NCBI RefSeq assembly: GCF_036116635.1
Contig: NZ_CP107995.1
Coordinates: 806,001-870,000 of the forward strand
DNA: 64,000 nt
Direction: 5' to 3'
Source: Amycolatopsis sp. NBC_00345
GTDB lineage: Bacteria; Actinomycetota; Actinomycetes; Mycobacteriales; Pseudonocardiaceae
Positions 43,065 to 51,317 of this stretch are shown here, in pieces. Made by a program: the position numbers and the translations under genes. Each line of letters begins with the position of its first letter. Within the stretch, counting starts at the first letter, position 1. Under the pieces are notes generated by a model. The model ran no database searches, was not told the DNA's origin, and saw only the letters and a list, made by a program, of their open reading frames with translations.

Positions 43065-43649
43065 CTCGAGGAGCAGGCCGCGGTCCCGCGCCGTCTGCTG
43101 CAGCAGGCGACGAAGCTGTTCGCGAAAAAGGGCTTCGACCGCACGTCGGTGCAGGAGATCGTGGAGGCGGCGGGCGTCACCAAGGGCGCGATGTACCACT
43201 ACTTCGGCTCCAAGGACGATCTGCTCTACGAGATCTACGCTCGCGTGCTGCGTGAGCAGACCGCCCAGCTGGAGAAGGTCGCCGACAGCGACGCCCCGCT
43301 GCGCACCCGCCTCGCCACCGCGGCGTCCGATGTGGTCGTCAGCAGCATCGAAAACCTGGACGACAACACGATCTTCCTGCAGTCCATGCACCAGCTGGGC
43401 CCGGACCAGCGCAAGGCGGTGCGCGCGGAACGCCGCAAGTACCACGAACGCTTCCGCCGCCTGATCGAAGAAGGACAGGCCGGCGGGGCCTTCCGGGCGG
43501 ACAAGCCCGCGGACCTGGTGGTGGACTTCTTCTTCGGCTCCGTCCACCACCTGGGCACCTGGTACCGCCGCGGCGGGCCACTGACCGCCCGCGCGGTGGG
43601 GGACCACTTCGCGGACCTGCTGCTGTCGATGCTGAAGCCGGAAGCCTGA
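43020..43649 (+). CDS. TetR family regulator whose start lies in an inverted repeat
   Basis: This 209-residue TetR regulator has its HTH at about residues 23-70 (FDRTSVQEIVEAAGVTKGAM, YHYFGSKDDLLYEI) and an ordinary C-terminal domain. The only canonical in-frame start is GTG 43020, which lies inside repeat family C. About 15 N-terminal residues (VSVPDGSNRPKHSR) are therefore encoded by the repeat. Being third in the FadD operon, it probably represses that operon through ACCGACTGGTCGGT and perhaps the acyl-CoA dehydrogenase operon at 56889, which has the matching palindrome. Confidence 0.85.
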   Translation: MSVPDGSNRPKHSRVLEEQAAVPRRLLQQATKLFAKKGFDRTSVQEIVEAAGVTKGAMYHYFGSKDDLLYEIYARVLREQTAQLEKVADSDAPLRTRLATAASDVVVSSIENLDDNTIFLQSMHQLGPDQRKAVRAERRKYHERFRRLIEEGQAGGAFRADKPADLVVDFFFGSVHHLGTWYRRGGPLTARAVGDHFADLLLSMLKPEA

Positions 43650-43674
43650 ATCCCCTGCCGCTGACGGGTTCGCG

Positions 43675-44832
43675 TCAGAAGGCGATTCTGTGATGGTGCA
43701 CCGCGCCGAACATCTTCTCCGGGGTCATCACGGTTTTCATCATCACGGGCATCAGCAGGTCTCGCAGGACCCGGGCGCCCGGACCGGCCGCCTTGTCGTT
43801 GTTGATCTTCGCCGCGCGGGCGATGATCCGCTCGACCCACTCGCGACGCGCTGACTCGTACGCGGCGAACGCGTCCGGCACGGTCGGCCCGTCACGCAGG
43901 CAGCGGGCGAGTTCGAGCGCGCTTTCGATCGCCTGGGACGCGCCCTGGCCCGAGCTGGGCGAGGTGGGGTGGGCCGCGTCGCCGACCAGGACCACCCGGC
44001 CGCGGTGCCAGGTGCGGACCGTGGGGATGTCTTCGAGGGGACCGGGCCGGGCGACGTCCGCCGGGGTCAGCAGGGCGATGATGTCACGGGCCGGGACGTC
44101 GTCGGCGTGGCGTTCGCGCAGGACGGCCAGCCAATGCTCCGGCGAGGCGGTCTTCGCTTCGGCCGCCGAAGCGGCGGGAACGTTGCTGAACCAGAGAATC
44201 TCCTCCTCGTCGATGAAGTAGCCGAAGAAGGCACGCTTGCCGAAGGCGAAGTGCTGGTAGTTGCCGGTGACGGGCAGGCCGGGATTACGGATCCAGCCAC
44301 CGAGGCCGAGCAGACTGGCGAACCGGGGCCCGGCCGCCGACGAGTCCAATGTGGAGCGTACGGCCGAACGGATGCCGTCCGCGCCGGCCAGTGCTTCGCC
44401 GATGGCCGACGACCCGTCGTCGAAGTGCGCCACCACCTTGTCGGCCGAGTCCTCGATGGACACCAGGCGTTTGCCGAACTCGACCGTGATGCCGCGCCGC
44501 AGCGTCTCGTCCAGCAGGGCCCGGTACAGCCGGTCCCGTCGCAGCAACAGGCTGGCGGGCAGCCCCGGCAGGCCGTCGAACCGGCCGACCGCGCGGCCTT
44601 TGTGGTTCTGCATCACCATGCCCGGCACCTCGATGCCGACGGCCGCCACCGCGTCGTCGGCGTCGATCTGCCGCAACGCGTTACGTCCGTTGGGCGCCAA
44701 CGTCAACGCGCTGCCCACTCCGTCGGCCGAGGTGGAGTACGCCTCGTACACCGTGGCGTCGATGCCCGCCCGCTGCAGCGCCATCGCCGTCACCGTGCCG
44801 GCGATCCCGCCGCCGATCACCAGAACAGTCAT
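43675..44832 (-). CDS. FAD-dependent aromatic-ring-type monooxygenase
   Basis: This 385-residue flavoprotein hydroxylase begins MTVLVIGGGIAGTVTAMALQ (GxGxxG FAD-binding motif). It has the second FAD motif GDAAHPTSPSSGQG near residue 295 and a DG-type motif near GADGIRSAVR, the layout of group A monooxygenases such as PHBH and TetX. It overlaps the upstream PadR regulator by ATGA, so it is probably induced by its own substrate, a phenolic or polyketide-type drug. Both detoxification and catabolism are possible. Confidence 0.88.
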   Translation of the reverse strand: MTVLVIGGGIAGTVTAMALQRAGIDATVYEAYSTSADGVGSALTLAPNGRNALRQIDADDAVAAVGIEVPGMVMQNHKGRAVGRFDGLPGLPASLLLRRDRLYRALLDETLRRGITVEFGKRLVSIEDSADKVVAHFDDGSSAIGEALAGADGIRSAVRSTLDSSAAGPRFASLLGLGGWIRNPGLPVTGNYQHFAFGKRAFFGYFIDEEEILWFSNVPAASAAEAKTASPEHWLAVLRERHADDVPARDIIALLTPADVARPGPLEDIPTVRTWHRGRVVLVGDAAHPTSPSSGQGASQAIESALELARCLRDGPTVPDAFAAYESARREWVERIIARAAKINNDKAAGPGARVLRDLLMPVMMKTVMTPEKMFGAVHHHRIAF

Positions 44833-45422
44833 TTCTTCTCCCCGAAGAACTCGTCCCACGCTTGCCGGTAGTCGTCACCGGCGACGGATTCGGCGAGCCG
44901 CTCGACGAACGAGCGCTCCGCCTCCAGCTTGGCCAGCCGGTAGTCCTCCTCGATCAGGTACCACCAGGCCAGGCCCTCGTCCTTGGCCTGCGCCAGCGTC
45001 CGGCGGATCTCCCCGGCCAGCTCGGTGAGCGCGGCGAGCCGCTGGCCCAGCAGGTCCCGGGCCTCGTCCGGCTGGAGCACCGTGAACATCGACAGGGCCG
45101 CGCCGAACAGCGGGTATTCCGTGGCGGGCTCGGCGACCAGCTCGCGCATCCAGTCGAAGAGCTCGAGCCGCCCCGTCGGCGCGATCGCGTACACCGTCCG
45201 CTCCGGGCGGGCGGTGTCGCGCAGAGTCTCCTGCTCGGCGATGAAGCCGGCCTTCTCCAACTGCCCGACCACCATGTACAGCGAGCTGCGGGTGTACTTG
45301 AAGTCCCGCTCCTTGCCGTACTCCACGAACCGGCGGGCCATCTCGTAGGGATGCATGGGTTTCTCGAGCAGCCCGGCCAGCACCGCCAGGCCGAGCGGGT
45401 TCCCCACCGCGCGTCGTTTCAT
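44829..45422 (-). CDS. PadR family transcriptional regulator
   Basis: This protein of 197 residues has a winged HTH (about 8-85, HPYEMARRFVEYG and TRSSLYMVVGQLEKAGFI) and a helical C-terminal dimerisation domain of the Vir_act_alpha type. It is first in an operon with the FAD monooxygenase. A consensus promoter with a perfect palindrome over the -35 lies upstream (45447..45478), as expected for autorepression. Confidence 0.87.
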   Translation of the reverse strand: MKRRAVGNPLGLAVLAGLLEKPMHPYEMARRFVEYGKERDFKYTRSSLYMVVGQLEKAGFIAEQETLRDTARPERTVYAIAPTGRLELFDWMRELVAEPATEYPLFGAALSMFTVLQPDEARDLLGQRLAALTELAGEIRRTLAQAKDEGLAWWYLIEEDYRLAKLEAERSFVERLAESVAGDDYRQAWDEFFGEKK

Positions 45423-45446
45423 CGTTCCTCCCCTTGGTCAGGATCG

Positions 45447-45478
45447 ACTATACGCGGATGACTAGTTGATGCCAACTA
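45447..45478 (-). promoter_or_regulatory. PadR operon promoter with palindromic operator
   Basis: On the minus strand, -35 TTGGCA (45475..45470), a 17-bp spacer and -10 TATAGT (45452..45447) form a near-consensus promoter. The perfect palindrome TAGTTG-ATGC-CAACTA (45463-45478, plus strand) covers the -35, so repressor binding would block RNA polymerase. Confidence 0.65.
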
Positions 45479-45538
45479 TTTGGATCGGCGGCTGGGCTCT
45501 TGCTGCTCGCGTGCTCGACTTCGTCCGGGCGGAGCAGC

Positions 45539-45862
45539 TCAGTCTTGGGCGGTCGAGGTCTCGACCCAGGTCAGGTAGTCCGCGGATCCGTGGACCAGCG
45601 CTACGGCGGTCACTTCCGGGTTGTCCCACGGATGCCCGGCGCGGATGTGCGCCGCCAACTCGTCGTAGCGGGCGCCGATCGTCTTGAACGTGACCACCCA
45701 CTCCTCGCCTTCCCCGGCCTCGCCGAGGTGCCAGAAGTACGACGCCACCGGTCCGCAGACCTGTGTGCTGGCGGCCAGCCGGGCCGCGACCGCAGACGAA
45801 GCGATTTTTGCCGCCGAGGCGCGATCCGGCGTGGTTGTCGTTACCACCAAATGGTCAGCCAT
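45539..45862 (-). CDS. cutA: CutA-like divalent-cation tolerance protein
   Basis: This 107-residue protein has the CutA1 pattern: an N-terminal strand VVTTTTPDRASAAKIASSAV, a central CGPVASYFWHLGEAGEGEEW with the conserved Tyr/Trp, and the C-terminal HPWDNPEVTAVALVHGSADY. CutA forms very stable trimers with a ferredoxin-like fold and has been linked to copper tolerance and, in other organisms, to anchoring. It is a single gene, with no metal genes nearby. Confidence 0.87.
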   Translation of the reverse strand: MADHLVVTTTTPDRASAAKIASSAVAARLAASTQVCGPVASYFWHLGEAGEGEEWVVTFKTIGARYDELAAHIRAGHPWDNPEVTAVALVHGSADYLTWVETSTAQD

Positions 45863-46008
45863 GGGGCTCAGGCTACGGCTGCGCCCGTTGAGCGGGCCGA
45901 AGATCTGGCCGCCGACGAGCGGGGCGCGGTACGTCCGGAGTGGACTTGCCGCAGGCTACCTAGAGATTAGCAGGTCGAAAAGTCCTTACCCCGCTGGGAA
46001 AACAGCCG

Positions 46009-47247
46009 CTATCCAGCCACCGACCGGGCCATCCGCTCAACGCTGCGCAGGCCCGCGCTCAACGCCCCGGCCGCGGCGCCGGGATCGCCCCGGCCGGCCA
46101 GTACGTCGGCCAGATCGAGCAGGGCGCGGGCCAGGTCGTGGCCGGGGCCGGTTCGTTCGAAGATCGTCACCGCGGTGCGGAGGGACTGCTCGGCGTTCAT
46201 GCTTTCCTTGTCCAGCAACGAAAGCAGCCCGAGTTGACGGTGTGCCCGCGCGGCCGTGCGCGTGTCCGGTTCCGCTGCGGCGAGGACGTTTTCCAGCAGG
46301 GCGCGGGCGCCCGCGACGTTGCCCAGCTCGCGGTGGACGCCCGCCAGTTCGGTGGCGACGTCGGCGGCCGCCTGGTGTTCGCCGTCGGCTGTGAGCATCG
46401 CGCGGGACTGGCTGAGGTCGGCGGCGGCGCCCGAGAGGTCTCCGGCGGCCTGGCGCGTGCGGGCCCTGGCCTGGTGGCACAGCGCGAGTTCGGCCCGCAG
46501 GCCCAGCTGCCGGTGCGCCGCCCGCGCCTGCGCCACGGCCACGTGGGCGTCGTCGAACCGCCCGGCCGCCACCAGGGTGCGGGCGAGCCGCAGGTTCAGG
46601 TCGCGGCTGAGTTCGGGGCTCGGCAGGGCCAGCGCGAGGGCCTCCGCCGCGGCCGGCGAACTGTCGTCCCCGACCTGGACGTCGCACGCGGCCAGGTGCG
46701 CGTCGACGAAAAACAGCGCGGCCGGGTCGGGGTGGCCGGACTCGTGCAGCTCGTCGCGGATCGTGCGCAGCAGGTGCCGGGCGTAGCGGAACTCGCCCGA
46801 CCGCCGCAGCCGCACGGCCCGGCCCGCGTTCGCCTCGACCCGCAGGTGGGGCGGTTCGTCGGCGAGCAGTGCGGCGGCCTCCTCGTACAGCGCGGTCGCC
46901 TCGGGCGTCAGGGCGGCGAGGTCGGTCAGCGCCCGCGCCTTCAGCGGGCCGGTCGCGAGGGTGGCGAGCCGCCGCCGGTCGCCGGCGACCACCGCGTCCA
47001 GCAGGGCCAGCTCCTGGCCGACGACGGGGTCCGCGGTCCGGCCGGTGGCCAGCTCCTCCAGGCCCAGCCCGAGCCGGAACGCGAAGTGCCGCATCGCCTC
47101 GGCCGACGGTGTGCGCCGGTCGCTCTCGACCGCGGAGACGTACCCGGGGGTGTAGCTGGGCGCCGCGAGTTCGCGCTGGGTCAGGCCGAGCCCGGTGCGC
47201 AGCCGGTGGATCCGGCGCCCCACCGTCTCCTCGTCCCGCTGCGCCAT
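46009..47247 (-). CDS. XRE-type HTH regulator with TPR repeats
   Basis: This 412-residue protein has an N-terminal HTH_3 domain (about 8-68, GLTQRELAAPSYTPGYVSAV) followed by about 340 residues of paired helices with TPR-like periodicity. This layout is that of signal-responsive regulators of the RRNPP/actinobacterial HTH-TPR kind that may sense a peptide. A paralog is encoded divergently at 47304, sharing the LAAP-x-YT-x-G-(Y/F) recognition region. The 56-bp intergenic space probably holds overlapping promoters and a common operator. Confidence 0.82.
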   Translation of the reverse strand: MAQRDEETVGRRIHRLRTGLGLTQRELAAPSYTPGYVSAVESDRRTPSAEAMRHFAFRLGLGLEELATGRTADPVVGQELALLDAVVAGDRRRLATLATGPLKARALTDLAALTPEATALYEEAAALLADEPPHLRVEANAGRAVRLRRSGEFRYARHLLRTIRDELHESGHPDPAALFFVDAHLAACDVQVGDDSSPAAAEALALALPSPELSRDLNLRLARTLVAAGRFDDAHVAVAQARAAHRQLGLRAELALCHQARARTRQAAGDLSGAAADLSQSRAMLTADGEHQAAADVATELAGVHRELGNVAGARALLENVLAAAEPDTRTAARAHRQLGLLSLLDKESMNAEQSLRTAVTIFERTGPGHDLARALLDLADVLAGRGDPGAAAGALSAGLRSVERMARSVAG

Positions 47248-47303
47248 CTTCGGCCTCGTCCCGGCTAGCCTGGTGGTTTCCGACCGCGGCCAGGATAACG
47301 GTG

Positions 47304-48602
47304 ATGACCATGGAGGGCGTGGGGCAACGGCTCCAGCGGCTGCGGGTCGAGCTCGGTCTCACCCAGCAGCAGCTCGCCGCTCCCCAGTACACCCGCGGGT
47401 TCCTCGCGACCGTCGAGGCGGGCGGCCGGGAGCCGTCCGTGGAGGCGCTGGGCTACTTCGCCACCCGGCTCGGCGTCGACCCCGACGACCTGCGCCACGG
47501 CCGGCCCGCGGGCGCCGCCGAGGAGCTGACGGCCGAACTCGAGCGCGGCCGACGGTCGCTCTCGCGCGGGGAGGTCGAGGCGGCGGCCGAGCTGTTCGCG
47601 ACGGTCGAGCGCACGGCGCGGCGCTACCGGCTGCCGGTCGTCGAATGCCGCGCCCGGATCTGCCTCGGCGAGGTCGAGCTGCACCAGGGCCGGATGCGGG
47701 CGGCGCAGCTCGCGTACGAGCGCGCGGGCGAACTCGCCGGCGGGGCACCGGGTTCCGTCCGGGCCGCGATCGTCCGGCGGCGGGCGCAGTGCCTGCTCAA
47801 CGTCGAGTCCGCGGCCGCCGCGATCACCCTGCTGGAAGAGGGCCTCGCCGAGGTCCGGGCCGAAACGCCACCCGACCCCGACGCCGAGCTGTGGCTGCTG
47901 GCCGGCCTGATCACGCCGTACCACGAGCTGGGCGCGCTCGGCCGGATGCATGAGACCATCGACGAGGGTCTCGCGGTCGCGCGGCGGGCGTCGCAGCGCG
48001 AGTGGATCGCGACGTTCTACGACCTCGCCGGGCAGCGGGTGCTGGAGACCAAGGGGTTCGCCGAGGTCGATCGCTGGTGGGGGATCGCCCGGCGCACGTT
48101 CGCCGAGCTCGGCCTCGACAGCGAGTCGGGCAGTGTGCACTGGTCTCGGGGGTACGCGCTGAGCCAGGCCGAACGCCTCGACGAGGCCGGCACCGAACTG
48201 GGCCTGGCGCTGGAGATCTTCGACGCGGTGGGCCGGCTCCACGACGCGGCGGGCGTCGCGCTCGAACTGGCCGACGTCTGCCGCCGGCTGGGGGACCGCG
48301 GCCGGGCCACGGAGCTGGCCACCCGCGCGGGGGAGGCATACGTGCGGTTCGACCTGCCCGCGGGGATGGCCGAGGCGGACCGGATCCTGGGGCTGCTGGC
48401 CGGGGCGGCCGGCGACCTGGCCGAGGCGGGGCGCCTGCTGGAGCGCGCGCTCGACGGCTACGCCCGGGCCGGGATCGTCTACGACCTCGGTCGGACCTGC
48501 CGGCTGTACGGCGATTTGCTGCTGCGCAACGGAAAGACGGCCGAGGCGCTGGAAGTGCTGCGTCGCGGGGCCCGGAGCGTGGCTTCCCAGACCCGGGCCT
48601 GA
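47304..48602 (+). CDS. XRE-type HTH regulator with TPR repeats (paralog)
   Basis: This protein of 432 residues is taken from ATG 47304 (AGGA upstream); GTG 47301 and ATG 47310 are alternatives. The HTH is at about residues 8-68 (GLTQQQLAAPQYTRGFLATV), followed by TPR-like helical repeats to the C-terminus. The HTH strongly resembles that of the divergent gene at 46009..47247, so the pair arose by duplication and may recognise the same DNA. The gene lies upstream of the secreted protease at 48784, which could be a target, but nothing in the sequence proves it. Confidence 0.82.
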   Translation: MTMEGVGQRLQRLRVELGLTQQQLAAPQYTRGFLATVEAGGREPSVEALGYFATRLGVDPDDLRHGRPAGAAEELTAELERGRRSLSRGEVEAAAELFATVERTARRYRLPVVECRARICLGEVELHQGRMRAAQLAYERAGELAGGAPGSVRAAIVRRRAQCLLNVESAAAAITLLEEGLAEVRAETPPDPDAELWLLAGLITPYHELGALGRMHETIDEGLAVARRASQREWIATFYDLAGQRVLETKGFAEVDRWWGIARRTFAELGLDSESGSVHWSRGYALSQAERLDEAGTELGLALEIFDAVGRLHDAAGVALELADVCRRLGDRGRATELATRAGEAYVRFDLPAGMAEADRILGLLAGAAGDLAEAGRLLERALDGYARAGIVYDLGRTCRLYGDLLLRNGKTAEALEVLRRGARSVASQTRA

Positions 48603-48783
48603 CCGGAACCCTCCGAAGGTCTGTTGACGTCTTCCCGCGGCATGACCTTTACTGCGTATGCATCAAGTTGGTTAACAGAAGTCAACTCGAATGATGCGTT
48701 ACTCCCCGAACACCCCTTCCCGGGACTGACCAGGTCCGCGGGAAATGCGTTGTGCCCGTTCAACCCCATCGGGAGAGATCACC

Positions 48784-50958
48784 ATGAAGAAAAGACTCCG
48801 CGCGCTCGGGCTCGGAATCGCGCCGTTACCCATATTGGCCGCCGCATTCACCGGAACGGCCTATGCCGCGGACGCGCAGGTCGCGCTGCCGGGCAACGTC
48901 AGCCCCGCTGTCGCGCACAGCCAGCGCGTCGGCGACCTGCCCGCCGGCCAGCAGGTCCCGGTCGCCGTGGCGCTGAAGCTCCACAATGCCGCGGGTCTCG
49001 ACAAGTTCGTCGCCGACGTCGCGAACCCGGCGTCGCCGATTTATGGCCACTACCTGACCCCGCAGCAGTTCGGCGCGGCCTACGGCCCGACCAAGTCCGA
49101 CCAGGACCGCGTCACCGCCTACCTGCAGGGCAAGGGGCTGCGGGTCACCGGCGTGTCCGGCCAGGTGGTCGACGCGACCGGCACCGAGGCGCAGGTCGCG
49201 GGCGCTTTCTCGACGTCGATGGGGGTCTACGACGACCCGGCCCAGCACCGCCGCTACTTCGCGAACGACGGCGCGCCCTCGCTGCCCGCCACGGTCGCCG
49301 GTGTCGTCCAGGGCGTGTCCGGGTTGGACAACTACGCCGTCCGGCGGCACAACGAGGTCTCCGCGCCGAAGGCGAATCCGAACGTTTCGGGCCTCGGGCC
49401 GACGGCGTTGCGGTCGATCTACAACACGAACCCGATCGGTGCCGACGGAACCGGGCAAACGGTCGCTTTGTACGAATTCGACGGGTACAAGAAGTCCGAT
49501 ATCGCCGCTTATGACCAGAATTACAACCTCGGTTCGTCGGCACCGGTGACGGTTCCGGTCAACGGCCAGAACTACGACTCGAACCCGGGCGGCGGCGAGG
49601 CCGAGGTCGACCTCGACATCGAGCTGGTGCAGGCGATGGCGCCGAAGGCCGCCACCCTGGTGTACGAGGCCGCCAACGACGACGGCGGCGAGCTGAACAT
49701 GGTCAACCAGATCGTGCAGGAGAACAAGGCGCCGGTCGTGTCGATTTCCTGGGGCATCTGTGAGAAGGACATCTCCAGCTCGCAGATGACCAACGTCGAC
49801 AACGGCTACAAGCAGGGCGCGGCGCAGGGCCAGAGCTTCTTCGTGGCCACCGGTGACGACGGTTCGCGCGGCTGCAGCCGCAGCACGTCGGGCTCGGGGG
49901 TCGTCTCCGCGGGCTGGCCGGGCACCTCGCCGAACGTCACCGGTGTCGGCGGCACCACGCTTACGGTGGGCAGCAACAACACCTACGGCTCGGAAACCGG
50001 CTGGAGCGGCTCCGGCGGCGGCACGTCCACGCAGTTCCCGGCCCCGAGCTGGCAGCCCGGCGTCGGCGGCAAGCGCACCGAACCGGACGTGGCCCTCGAC
50101 GCCGACCCGCAGACCGGCTACGCGGTCTACACCAACGGCGGCTGGGCGCAGTACGGCGGCACCAGCTGCGCCGCGCCGATGTGGGCGGGCTGGGCGACGC
50201 TGTACAACCAGAAGGCCAAGGCCAAGCTGGGCAACCCCGACGCGGCGATCTACGGCGTCGGCAACGGCAGCAGCTACGGCTCGGCGTTCCACGACATCAC
50301 CTCCGGCAGCAACCGCGACTTCTCCGCGAAGACCGGCTACGACCAGGTGACCGGCTGGGGCACCTACGACGGCAACGGCCTGTTCACCGCGCTCGGCAAC
50401 AGCACCCCGCCGACCGGCAACACCGTCTCGGTGACCAACCCGGGTGACCAGTCCAGCCAGCCGGGCGACGCGGTCAACCTGCCGATCAAGGCGACCGACT
50501 CGGCCGCGTCGGCCAAGCTGACCTACGCCGCGTCCGGCCTGCCCGCCGGGCTGGCCATCGACCCGGCCAGCGGCGTGATCACCGGGAAGCCGACCACGCA
50601 GGCTGTTTCGAACGTGACCGTCACGGTCACCGACGACACGAAGGCCTCCGGGAACACCGCGTTCAAGTGGACGGTCGGCACCCCGCCGACCGGCACCGTC
50701 TCGGTGGCCAACCCCGGCAGCCAGTGGGGTTTTGTCAACTTCCCGCTGTTCCAGACGATCCAGCTGACCGCCACCGCCAGTGACAGCGGCCCGGTCACCT
50801 TCTCGGCGGCCGGCCTGCCGCCGGGCCTGTCGATCAGCGCGTCGGGCACCATCACCGGCACGCCGACCAAGGCCGGCACCTACTCGGTGACCGCCACCGC
50901 GACCGAGGCCAACGGAGCCCACGGCTCCACGACGTTCGGGTTCCAGATCTACGGCTGA
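48784..50958 (+). CDS. Secreted S53-family (sedolisin/kumamolisin-like) protease with Ig-like repeats
   Basis: This 724-residue protein has a Sec signal peptide (MKKRLRALGLGIAPLPILAA, cleavage near Ala-Tyr-Ala-Ala). A pro-kumamolisin activation domain (about 35-180) is followed by the S53 catalytic domain (about 205-545). The Glu/Asp pair lies in GGGEAEVDLDIE, the oxyanion region in SISWGICEKD, and the nucleophile serine in YGGTSCAAPMWAG. Two putative Ig/He-PIG repeats (SGLPAGLAIDPASGVITGKP and LPPGLSISASGTITGTP) form the C-terminus and probably bind a polymer or cell wall. S53 enzymes are acid serine-carboxyl endopeptidases that mature by self-cleavage. A T-tailed terminator follows. Confidence 0.93.
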   Translation: MKKRLRALGLGIAPLPILAAAFTGTAYAADAQVALPGNVSPAVAHSQRVGDLPAGQQVPVAVALKLHNAAGLDKFVADVANPASPIYGHYLTPQQFGAAYGPTKSDQDRVTAYLQGKGLRVTGVSGQVVDATGTEAQVAGAFSTSMGVYDDPAQHRRYFANDGAPSLPATVAGVVQGVSGLDNYAVRRHNEVSAPKANPNVSGLGPTALRSIYNTNPIGADGTGQTVALYEFDGYKKSDIAAYDQNYNLGSSAPVTVPVNGQNYDSNPGGGEAEVDLDIELVQAMAPKAATLVYEAANDDGGELNMVNQIVQENKAPVVSISWGICEKDISSSQMTNVDNGYKQGAAQGQSFFVATGDDGSRGCSRSTSGSGVVSAGWPGTSPNVTGVGGTTLTVGSNNTYGSETGWSGSGGGTSTQFPAPSWQPGVGGKRTEPDVALDADPQTGYAVYTNGGWAQYGGTSCAAPMWAGWATLYNQKAKAKLGNPDAAIYGVGNGSSYGSAFHDITSGSNRDFSAKTGYDQVTGWGTYDGNGLFTALGNSTPPTGNTVSVTNPGDQSSQPGDAVNLPIKATDSAASAKLTYAASGLPAGLAIDPASGVITGKPTTQAVSNVTVTVTDDTKASGNTAFKWTVGTPPTGTVSVANPGSQWGFVNFPLFQTIQLTATASDSGPVTFSAAGLPPGLSISASGTITGTPTKAGTYSVTATATEANGAHGSTTFGFQIYG

Positions 50959-50971
50959 TCGTTCCGGCCGG

Positions 50972-51013
50972 GGGGTGCTGTGCGGGACCGGATCCCGGGC
51001 AGCACCCCTTTTT
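50972..51013 (+). terminator. Rho-independent terminator of the S53 protease gene
   Basis: GGGGTGCTG (50972-50980) pairs with CAGCACCCC (51000-51008), with further inner GC pairing, and five T follow directly (51009-51013). This is the classical form and one of the few in the window with a T tract. Confidence 0.85.
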
Positions 51014-51317
51014 CCTGGTGGCCCATGGGTTTCCGGGGGAGCGATGCGGTGGTGTGCGGCTTGGCTGTTCTGCCGCAACGGTGACCGCATCACTGACCAC
51101 CTCACTGCCCGCGTCGGCGGCCGTGGCTCGGCTGTCCGGCCACACCGCCCGCGCCAGCGACCAGTGTCCTAACCTTCCCGTAGCACCAGCCCTCGCGTTC
51201 CAGCCGGGCGCGGGCGGGCGCACGGCCTCGCCCCGCGCCGCCCACGAGGGGTCCGCCGTGAAGGGCTCGTGAGTGGCGATGACGGTTCTAACCGTCACCA
51301 ACACTCACGAGCCGGAT
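51014..51317. other. Intergenic stretch with no supported gene
   Basis: Frames exist on both strands but show no conserved motif, and no ribosome site stands at a plausible start. The right end carries the inverted repeat of family C (51264..51313). I see nothing else. Confidence 0.4.
51264..51313. repeat. Dispersed inverted repeat family C, copy 2
   Basis: The outer arms GGCTCGTGAGTG (51264-51275) and CACTCACGAGCC (51302-51313) pair perfectly. The inner stem GACGGTT-CT-AACCGTC (51281-51296) is identical to copy 1 at 43015..43064. It stands 4 bp beyond the hydrolase stop and may serve as its terminator. Confidence 0.7.

Noticed and set aside
51018..51272. 84-residue frame after the protease terminator
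   Set aside because: It is low in conserved features, begins within the terminator region, and has no ribosome site.
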